13,521 nt of DNA from Planctomycetota bacterium. Lineage in GTDB: Bacteria; Planctomycetota; GCA-002687715. The stretch is from contig JABSRK010000071.1 of NCBI GenBank assembly GCA_013213915.1, positions 1 through 13,521 of the forward strand. Direction: 5' to 3'. The translations under genes and the position numbers were made by a program. Position 1 is the first letter of the stretch. Every line of letters starts with the position of its first letter. This document shows, piece by piece, positions 7,935 to 13,521 of the stretch. The notes beneath the pieces are model-generated. The model was not told the origin of the DNA. It was given only the letters and a program-made list of their open reading frames with translations, and searched no databases.

Positions 7935-9290
7935 TCAGTCGACGAGATACGGAGCAAGCTCGCCGAGCGCCGTCTTCGGCACCGACGCCGTGAGCCGACA
8001 CACCTCTCCCTCGTAGTCCTGGGAGAGGATACGCCCGACGCGAGATAGCAACGCCAGCGTGCGTCCGTCCGAAGCAGGGATCTCGAGCGTGATAAGTTCG
8101 TGGGCCCGGGTGGCGCGGACACGAACCGCCGCCACGAGTTCTTGGACGCCATCACCCGTAACGGCGGACGTGAGCATCTCGGTCTCGAGACGGGACGCCA
8201 GGATCGTGGCTTCCGCCGGCTCGGGCAACAGGTCGACCTTGTTGAGGACGAGGAGTTCAGGCACCTCCCCCGCGTCGAGCTTCTCCAGGACATCACGCAC
8301 GACCCGAACCTTCGCATCGACGTCGGGATCGCCCGAGTCGACAACGTGGAGCAGCAAGTCGGCCTCGCGCACCTCTTCGAGCGTCGCATGGAAACTGGCG
8401 ACAAGGTGATGGGGCAGCTTGTCGATGAAGCCAACGGTATCGGAGAGGAGAACCTCGAGACCGTCGTCCATGGTCCACCGTCGGGTCCGCGTATCCAGCG
8501 TCGCGAAGAGTTGATCCGCGATGAACACGTCGGCGCCGGTGAGACGCCGCATCAGCGTCGACTTGCCCGCGTTGGTGTACCCCACCAGACCGACCTTGAA
8601 CACATCCGAGCGCGACTGCACCTGTCGCACGCGGCGTCCCTCGATCTCGGCGAGTTCGGCCGTGAGGTCACGAATACGACGGCCGATGATCCGGCGGTCC
8701 ACTTCGATCTGCTTTTCACCCGGACCTCGACTGCCGATACCCCCCACCCCCGTGATGCGCGAGAGGTGGGTCCACATGCGCTTGAGTCGTGGGGCGAGGT
8801 ACTTCATCTGTGCGAGGTCGACCTGGAGCCGCGCCTGACGCGTACGGGCGTGGATCGCGAAGATGTGGATGATGAGTTCGGAGCGGTCGATGACGCGGAG
8901 GTCGAGCGCCGCTTCGAGGTTGCGTACCTGCGCAGGAGTGAGGTCGTCGTCAGCGATGACCACGTTGGCGTCGTGGTCTTCACAGCGCTGCTTGAGCTCC
9001 TCGACCTTTCCACTACCGAGGTAGGTGCCCGGGTGCGGGCGCTCGCGGCGCTGCCACACACGGTCAACGATGCGCGCGTCAGCGGTGCGCGCCAACTCGG
9101 CGAGTTCGTCGAGCATGGGGAAGTTCAGGTCATCCGCCGACGCCGCGGTGCCGACACCGACCAAGACCGCACGCTCGACGTGCTTATCCGCATCCGTGGA
9201 GACGGTACGGCCGCGACCGCGCTTTCTCGGCTCACCCTTGTTGCGACGGCGATCCGCCGCGTAGTCACGGTCTTCCCAGTGGCCTCGCAA
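7935..9290 (-). CDS. hflX: HflX, ribosome-splitting GTPase
   Basis: HflX binds the 50S subunit and, with GTP, splits stalled ribosomes, especially after heat stress. From the chosen start the protein has 451 residues: a basic tail (about 1-35, many Arg and Lys), the N-terminal HflX domain with PHPGTYLGSGKVEEL, the linker motif GGIGSRGPGEKQ (about 183-194), and the G domain with G1 GYTNAGKST (about 237-245), G3 DTVGF, G4 NKVD and G5 SAV. The frame is open to 9410, but that stretch lies inside nadB. The TTG at 9290 is preferred because AGAGGA (complement of 9296-9301) lies 5 nt upstream. This gives a 26-bp overlap with nadB, so translation of the two is probably coupled. All GTPase motifs are intact. 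Confidence 0.94.
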   Translation of the reverse strand: MRGHWEDRDYAADRRRNKGEPRKRGRGRTVSTDADKHVERAVLVGVGTAASADDLNFPMLDELAELARTADARIVDRVWQRRERPHPGTYLGSGKVEELKQRCEDHDANVVIADDDLTPAQVRNLEAALDLRVIDRSELIIHIFAIHARTRQARLQVDLAQMKYLAPRLKRMWTHLSRITGVGGIGSRGPGEKQIEVDRRIIGRRIRDLTAELAEIEGRRVRQVQSRSDVFKVGLVGYTNAGKSTLMRRLTGADVFIADQLFATLDTRTRRWTMDDGLEVLLSDTVGFIDKLPHHLVASFHATLEEVREADLLLHVVDSGDPDVDAKVRVVRDVLEKLDAGEVPELLVLNKVDLLPEPAEATILASRLETEMLTSAVTGDGVQELVAAVRVRATRAHELITLEIPASDGRTLALLSRVGRILSQDYEGEVCRLTASVPKTALGELAPYLVD

Positions 9291-10866
9291 CGATTTCCTC
9301 TCCCTCACCCTGCACGCCACGGGACGTGAACGCCGCGTCGTCCCGTTCTGGGAAGTCAGTCCGGTAATGGGTTCCGCGACTCTCGCGCCGCCACAGCGCG
9401 CCGCGGACAACGGACACCGCCACCGCCAGCATGTTCTGCATCTCCAGCGCCTTCCAACTCTCGAACGCCACCTGATGCACGTACGCCTGCCACGTCCGCA
9501 ACTGGTCGAGAGCGCTCACGAGTCCGTCCTCGGTACGGAGGATGCCGACGTGCCGCCACATGAGGCTCCTGACACTGTTCTTCATGTCCGTGACGTTCAG
9601 TACCGTGTGCGGCAATGGACGATCCGGCTCGGCGAGCTCGAAGGCATCGACTGTCGCGTTCGACTCCTCGCAGGCCAGGGCTCCGGCGCGGCGCCCGAAC
9701 ACGAGCCCCTCTAGTAGCGAGTTGCTCGCGAGACGATTCGCGCCGTGAAGCCCCGACGACGACGCTTCTCCCGCCGCCAACAAGCCCGGAAGGCTCGTGC
9801 GGCCATCGAGATCCGTGATGCAGCCGCCGATCATATAGTGAGCCGACGGATGCACCGGGATGCGATCGACGGTGATATCAAGGTTGTACAGGGAGCATGC
9901 ACGGTGGATGCCGGGGAAGCGATCCTTCACCTCTGGCCCCATATGGCGCAGGTCCAGGAACACGCAGACCCCCTCAGTCATGGCGAGATGCTGGACGATC
10001 GCGCGGCTGACGACGTCACGCGGAGCGAGCTCGCCGTCCGCGTGGTACCGAAAGACGAACCGGTCCCCTTTCTCATCGACGAGGCGGGCGCCTTCGCCCC
10101 GTGTCGCCTCGGTAATGAGGTGCCTCGCAGCGCCTGCCACGTACAGCGTCGTCGGGTGGAACTGAACGAACTCCATGTCGGCGACGGCGACCCCCGCGCG
10201 CAGCGCCATCGCGTGTCCGTCGCCGGTCGCCACGTTGGGGTTCGTGGTCTCACGGTAGATCTGTCCCGCTCCTCCGGTACACAGGATCGTCACGCCGGCC
10301 GCGATCACGACCGGATGACCGTCCTTCAAGATGACGGCTCCGGCACACCGTCCGTCCTTGATGAGGAGATCGACGGCGAACGCATGCTCCCACAGCAGCA
10401 CCTCGGGGATGGCGCGAACCGCCCGGACGAGCGTGGTGACGAACTCTTGCCCCGTAGCATCGCCGTGCGCATGCACGACGCGATGTCTGCTGTGTCCGCC
10501 CTCGCGCGTCAGGTGCAAGACGCCCCCGTCCGTATCGAAGTCTCCTCCCCACTCGAGAAGTTCGTGAACACGGGCCGGACCTTCCGAGACGACCGTCTCC
10601 ACCGACACTCTTTCGCACAACCCCTGACCCGCTGCGAGCGTGTCGTCGCGGTGCGACTGCGGGCTGTCGTCGACCCCGAGAACCGCTGCCACCCCCCCCT
10701 GGGCGTATGCCGTAGCGCTCTCCCGCAAGTCGTCCTTGGTCACGATGAGAACCGTCCCCCCAGACGCCGCCTCGATGGCAGATCGGTACCCGGCCACTCC
10801 GGCCCCGATGATGAGGGTGGAGACGGAAACATCGGGAATGCAGCGACCAGAAGGAAACGGGGTCAT
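9265..10866 (-). CDS. nadB: L-aspartate oxidase (NAD biosynthesis)
   Basis: NadB oxidises L-aspartate to iminoaspartate with FAD, the first step of de novo NAD synthesis; NadA then makes quinolinate. The 533-residue product shows the FAD dinucleotide fold STLIIGAGVAGYRSA near the N-terminus, AYAQGGVAAVL, and the active-site elements FHPTTLY (His about 237), EATRGEGARL, APRDVVSRAI (Arg about 283) and HPSAHYMIGG. The FAD-binding GLHGANRLASNSLLEGLVFG follows. The distinction from succinate dehydrogenase flavoprotein rests on the overall NadB-like pattern and the absence of sdhB or sdhC neighbours. The ATG at 10866 is chosen over an in-frame TTG at 10926, since neither has a Shine-Dalgarno and the homology begins just after 10866. 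hflX follows with overlap. A run of eight G (10692-10699) falls on the Gly-Gly codons of AQGGVA. Confidence 0.94.
   Translation of the reverse strand: MTPFPSGRCIPDVSVSTLIIGAGVAGYRSAIEAASGGTVLIVTKDDLRESATAYAQGGVAAVLGVDDSPQSHRDDTLAAGQGLCERVSVETVVSEGPARVHELLEWGGDFDTDGGVLHLTREGGHSRHRVVHAHGDATGQEFVTTLVRAVRAIPEVLLWEHAFAVDLLIKDGRCAGAVILKDGHPVVIAAGVTILCTGGAGQIYRETTNPNVATGDGHAMALRAGVAVADMEFVQFHPTTLYVAGAARHLITEATRGEGARLVDEKGDRFVFRYHADGELAPRDVVSRAIVQHLAMTEGVCVFLDLRHMGPEVKDRFPGIHRACSLYNLDITVDRIPVHPSAHYMIGGCITDLDGRTSLPGLLAAGEASSSGLHGANRLASNSLLEGLVFGRRAGALACEESNATVDAFELAEPDRPLPHTVLNVTDMKNSVRSLMWRHVGILRTEDGLVSALDQLRTWQAYVHQVAFESWKALEMQNMLAVAVSVVRGALWRRESRGTHYRTDFPERDDAAFTSRGVQGEGEEIVARPLGRP
9291..9304 (-). 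promoter_or_regulatory. Ribosome binding site selecting the TTG start of hflX
   Basis: On the minus strand GGGAGAGGA (9296-9304) is followed by 5 nt and TTG at 9290. It lies within the last codons of nadB. It is the best Shine-Dalgarno match near the start of the HflX homology and decides the annotated start. Confidence 0.65.
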
Positions 10867-10868
10867 GA

Positions 10869-10896
10869 CCGTCGATTCTAACGCTCGAATCGACGG
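10869..10896. promoter_or_regulatory. Perfect 10-bp-arm palindrome with candidate -10 directly before nadB
   Basis: CCGTCGATTC (10869-10878), an 8-nt loop, and GAATCGACGG (10887-10896) form a perfect inverted repeat ending 2 bp from the nadB ATG. On the minus strand the repeat region contains TAGAAT (complement of 10875-10880), a TANNNT-type -10 hexamer, with 8 nt between it and the ATG. Transcription would then start near the A of the ATG, giving a leaderless message, and a repressor on the palindrome would block it. No recognisable -35 was found at 17 bp. The palindrome is seen; operator and promoter roles are inferred. Confidence 0.5.
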
Positions 10897-10961
10897 AACT
10901 CCCGATCCTGTCGGTACCTGCGACAAATGAGGAGGAACCGAACAAAAGCCTTATATTTTCC

Positions 10962-10999
10962 TAACTTCTCCCTTGTGGTCGGACTATGATCGGTCTAAG
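10962..10999 (+). promoter_or_regulatory. Candidate promoter/operator for the mini-ORF and lexA
   Basis: TATGAT at 10985-10990 is a good -10 hexamer; 17 bp upstream lies TAACTT (10962-10967), a weak -35. A second weak pair is TTGTGG 10973-10978 with TCTAAG 10994-10999. The -10 is flanked by TCGG at 10979-10982 and again at 10990-10993, a direct repeat of period 11, and by GAC-N8-GTC. A repeat over the promoter of lexA is where an autoregulatory LexA site would be expected, but no known LexA box is matched. Confidence 0.35.
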
Positions 11000-11041
11000 T
11001 TTGGTGTCTGTGAGGTAACGGCTCAACATTGGGAGACCATC

Positions 11042-11122
11042 ATGAATCAGAACAACGCCGTGCTCTGCGAGGTGACGCAGACCGCCCTGCTCATCGGTAT
11101 CGTCCTGCTCGCATTCCTGTAG
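11042..11122 (+). CDS. Candidate 26-residue hydrophobic peptide upstream of lexA
   Basis: An ATG at 11042, preceded by GGGAGA at 5 nt, opens a 26-codon frame ending in TAG at 11120-11122. The peptide starts MNQNNAVLCEVTQ and ends TALLIGIVLLAFL, a hydrophobic tail of about 13 residues that could insert in a membrane. The G of the stop codon is the first base of the lexA ribosome site, and lexA begins 12 nt later, so ribosomes finishing here could reinitiate at lexA. It could be a leader ORF for coupling, a small SOS-induced membrane protein, or a chance frame. No family is recognised. The good ribosome site and tight spacing are the main support. Confidence 0.5.
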   Translation: MNQNNAVLCEVTQTALLIGIVLLAFL

Positions 11123-11134
11123 GGGAGCTTGTCC

Positions 11135-11746
11135 ATGGCCCGTAGACAGAACCTCACGAAGCGCCAGGCACACGTCCTGGACTTCGTCCGGAACTACATC
11201 AGCGAAAATAATCTCTCACCAACACTCGGTGAGATCGGTGACGGACTCGGGGTGAACCGCGTCACCGTTTTCGAGCACGTTCGCGCGCTCGAGCAAAAGG
11301 GCTGGATCCGTACCGAGCGGCACCAGTCCCGTTCCATCGAGTTGGTCAGTGACGAGACGGCTTCGCCCGGTGTACCGATCTACGGTCGTATCGCCGCCGG
11401 TGAACCCATCGACGTCGTACCGGAAGCGGAACGGGACACCTTCAATCCCGCGGAACTGTTCCGGGACGACAAGGACCTCTACATGCTCGAGGTCCACGGT
11501 GAGTCGATGATCGAGGATCAGATCCGCGATGGAGACCACGTCATCGTCGAGTCGCGACAGACAGCCCAACCAGGCGAGACCGTGGTCGCCCTGGTGCGCG
11601 GACGGGAAGCGACCCTCAAGCGGTACTACCCCATGGGGAGGGAAACACGTCTCGAACCCCGCAACAGCACCATGGAGCCCATCATCCTTCCAACCCAGGA
11701 TGTCACCGTGCAGGGCGTGGTCGTCGGTGTCCTGCGCCAATACTGA
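11135..11746 (+). CDS. lexA: LexA, SOS repressor
   Basis: LexA represses the DNA-damage regulon and cleaves itself when bound by RecA filaments. The 203-residue protein has an N-terminal winged helix (LTKRQAHVLDFVRNYISENN, then recognition helix NRVTVFEHVRALEQKGWIR around 41-59) and a C-terminal S24 peptidase domain. The self-cleavage site is Ala88-Gly89 in GRIAAGEP, the nucleophile Ser124 in HGESMIED, and the general base Lys162 in ATLKRYY. All three are intact. The ATG at 11135 follows GGGGAG (11122-11127) by 7 nt. The recognition helix differs from that of E. coli and Bacillus, so the operator sequence should differ as well. A 26-codon ORF precedes it closely and an intrinsic terminator follows. 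Confidence 0.95.
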   Translation: MARRQNLTKRQAHVLDFVRNYISENNLSPTLGEIGDGLGVNRVTVFEHVRALEQKGWIRTERHQSRSIELVSDETASPGVPIYGRIAAGEPIDVVPEAERDTFNPAELFRDDKDLYMLEVHGESMIEDQIRDGDHVIVESRQTAQPGETVVALVRGREATLKRYYPMGRETRLEPRNSTMEPIILPTQDVTVQGVVVGVLRQY

Positions 11747-11782
11747 ACCAGTAAGGACCTACAGCTTTCTCCACACCCCCGC

Positions 11783-11828
11783 GGCGCGGGAACCCACTCT
11801 CCCCCGGGTTCTCGCGCCGTTCTTTTGG
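11783..11828 (+). terminator. Intrinsic terminator of lexA
   Basis: GGCGCGGGAACCC (11783-11795) pairs with GGGTTCTCGCGCC (11806-11818) over 13 positions with one G-U pair, loop of 10 nt, followed by the T-rich GTTCTTTT. This is a strong Rho-independent terminator for rightward transcription, 36 bp after the lexA stop. The reverse strand lacks a T-run, so it should not stop the convergent gene. Confidence 0.85.
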
Positions 11829-11854
11829 CGCACGTCGCATGACACTCACGCGCC

Positions 11855-13521
11855 CTACAGCCGCTCCATCTCCTTCACGGTGATCTTGAAACTGTCGGAG
11901 ATGCCCCTGAACGAGGGCGCGTACATGGCCTCGCCACGAGCGGGGAGGGCCCTCAGGGTGCCAGGAACCTCCGCCCGCATGCGATAGCTCAGGGTGTGTT
12001 TGCCCTGCTGCAGCGAGGTGACGAAGAACGCCGTCTTCTCGTCGCGGAACTCCACATTCGAGCAGATGCCGCGATCGTAGTTACGGCCGGAGCGAAGCTG
12101 GAGAGGCTCGAAGCCCGAGGGCTTCATATCCTCGAACAGCAAGTAGCTGTAGTCGTTCTTTGCTTCGATCTCCAGGCGGACTTCGATGATCTGACCCGCC
12201 TTCACGTCCGCGCCCTCATCAATACGGGTGAACTTGTCGACCAGGCTGGTGATCTTGCGGCCGCCCTCGATCTTCTCCTGGGGCAGCTCCTCGACCTTGT
12301 GGTACGTACGGCTGACGAACAACTCGTGACCGGCACCTGTGATCTTGTCCTCTTGCGTGAAGTAGGTCAGGGACGACGTCACGTACACGCGCCCCTTGCC
12401 ACGCATGCGAACCTGTAGCGGCATCTGACCGGACGTTACCGCGTCCCCCTTGAGGACGAACCGGTTGTCGAACGCCATCATGTTCTTCTTGTTGACGGTG
12501 AACGTGCGCGTCTGGCCACCGCAGACGACATCAACCGCGTAATCGGGGTCCAGCTCACCCGCCTGCCGCGCGTAGCGGATGAGGGCGAGGATCGCCTGGG
12601 CCGTGTCACGGGTATTGGTCCAACGGTTGCCCTGACGGTTGCGCACGAGCCACTTCACGAGAGGTTGCACGTGACGGTGCGTTGGGTCGACGTCAAGCAT
12701 CGCGTTCAGCACGGCCGCGTTGGCCTCGATGGGGCTGCTCCACCACCGCCACCCCGGGCCACCCGGAGTCCAATGGGCCGTACCCCACTCCTTGTCCTCG
12801 GAGACGAAGTCGTCCAGGTTCTGAACGATCGTCCCGGCGCGTTGCCCATCACCGGCGGACTTGTAAGCGGACGCCAGCAGCGCCTTGCCGAAGATGCCCA
12901 GGTCATCGCGAGCCTTGTACACGCGAGCCAGCAGGTCTTGGTCCACCTTCCCTGCCTTGGCGAGGGCATATCCGACATACGCCGCTGTCTGAATTCGGTC
13001 GATGCGCTTGCCCTGCGCGGCAAGGAAGCTGGTCCCGCGGTCGACGACCTTGTCGCCGACCTCGTAGCCGGCGTCCCGGGCAATGAGGAGCCCCGTGATC
13101 ACATAGGCGGTCAGGTAAGGCGACGAGCGGTCGCGCTTCCACCAACCCCAGCCCCCGTCACCGTTCTGCATGCCGGTGATCCGGCGCAGTCCGGTGCGCA
13201 CGACGTCATCGAGCATCGCGTCAGACAGCACGGCGGCCCATGCGCCCTGCCGTGATGCACTCGGGAGATTCTCGCGGGCCGCGGCAATCTCGCCCAGGGT
13301 CGTCCCGGCCTCCTTGAGGGTGCGGGCCACCGCGACAGCGGGGATGAACCGGCTCATGGTCTGCTCGGTGCACCCGTACGGATACTGGATCAGGTACGGC
13401 AACGCGTCGAGCAGGGTGAGCGCCAGGCTGGGCTGCAGCGTCACCACGACCTCCGACGCATCCTGGCGCCGTCTGGCGGGGACGTGGAGACCAAATGACA
13501 CCTCGCCACCGTTGGAGATGA
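11855..13521 (-). CDS. Bacterial alpha-2-macroglobulin, C-terminal part (runs off right edge)
   Basis: Bacterial alpha-2-macroglobulins are large periplasmic or cell-surface protease traps, usually over 1,500 residues. About 555 residues of the C-terminus are visible. The thioester motif YPYGCTEQTMSRF is present, with the reactive Cys encoded at 13370-13372, so this is a thioester-containing member. It is preceded by PSLALTLLDALPYLIQ and followed by the alpha-alpha toroid of the thioester domain (helical repeats with GMQNGDGGWGWWK and YVITGLLIARDAGY). The end carries the receptor-binding-like beta domain with YSYLLFEDMKPSGFEPLQ. The frame stays open past the right edge; the true start, signal peptide and bait region are outside. 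Partner pbpC, common in the E. coli yfhM-type operon, is not in view. It is convergent to lexA. Confidence 0.9.
   Translation of the reverse strand, partial: ISNGGEVSFGLHVPARRRQDASEVVVTLQPSLALTLLDALPYLIQYPYGCTEQTMSRFIPAVAVARTLKEAGTTLGEIAAARENLPSASRQGAWAAVLSDAMLDDVVRTGLRRITGMQNGDGGWGWWKRDRSSPYLTAYVITGLLIARDAGYEVGDKVVDRGTSFLAAQGKRIDRIQTAAYVGYALAKAGKVDQDLLARVYKARDDLGIFGKALLASAYKSAGDGQRAGTIVQNLDDFVSEDKEWGTAHWTPGGPGWRWWSSPIEANAAVLNAMLDVDPTHRHVQPLVKWLVRNRQGNRWTNTRDTAQAILALIRYARQAGELDPDYAVDVVCGGQTRTFTVNKKNMMAFDNRFVLKGDAVTSGQMPLQVRMRGKGRVYVTSSLTYFTQEDKITGAGHELFVSRTYHKVEELPQEKIEGGRKITSLVDKFTRIDEGADVKAGQIIEVRLEIEAKNDYSYLLFEDMKPSGFEPLQLRSGRNYDRGICSNVEFRDEKTAFFVTSLQQGKHTLSYRMRAEVPGTLRALPARGEAMYAPSFRGISDSFKITVKEMERL

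Noticed and set aside
8100..9329. Long open frame (409 codons) on the plus strand
   Set aside because: Antisense to hflX, with composition typical of a GC-rich shadow frame; hflX carries all GTPase motifs.
9745..10881. Long open frame (378 codons) on the plus strand
   Set aside because: Antisense to nadB and without recognisable domains; it ends inside the palindrome before nadB.

Overview
This is a compact, GC-rich bacterial stretch with nine recognisable or well-supported protein genes, one candidate 26-codon gene, and partial genes at both ends. I see no rRNA, tRNA, CRISPR array, insertion sequence or prophage gene. Gene content (TldD/TldE, a secreted M19 dipeptidase, L-aspartate oxidase, HflX, LexA, a thioester-type alpha-2-macroglobulin) indicates a free-living diderm bacterium. 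The sequence style (GTG and TTG starts, a LexA recognition helix reading VTVFEHVRALEQKGWIR, two large unrecognised proteins) reminds me of Planctomycetota. That assignment is an impression, not a demonstration; Myxococcota or Acidobacteriota are not excluded.

Layout, left to right. 1-297 (minus) is the N-terminus of an acyl-CoA dehydrogenase running off the left edge. A 261-bp divergent spacer with three inverted repeats separates it from a rightward group: a stand-alone protein homologous to the glutaminase domain of CTP synthase but lacking its catalytic triad (559-1284), then tldD (1340-2740) and tldE (2737-4107), which overlap by 4 bp. Convergent to these is a secreted M19 dipeptidase (4157-5419, minus). 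Divergent from the dipeptidase is an unrecognised 524-residue, probably exported protein (5478-7052), followed by a 242-residue protein of unknown function with a more AT-rich start (7109-7837).

Convergent to these is a leftward pair, nadB (9265-10866) then hflX (7935-9290). hflX most likely starts at a TTG inside the end of nadB. The 268-bp nadB/lexA divergent region carries a 10-bp-arm palindrome over a candidate -10 element directly before nadB, and on the other strand a 26-codon hydrophobic mini-gene whose stop codon touches the ribosome binding site of lexA (11135-11746). lexA ends in a strong intrinsic terminator. The convergent alpha-2-macroglobulin C-terminal part (11855-13521, minus) runs off the right edge.

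The genes look like core housekeeping functions (NAD synthesis, ribosome rescue, SOS control, protein and peptide processing) rather than one dedicated system. The least explained items are the triad-less CTP-synthase-like protein next to tldDE, the tiny membrane-like ORF coupled to lexA, and the possible leaderless, palindrome-covered nadB start.
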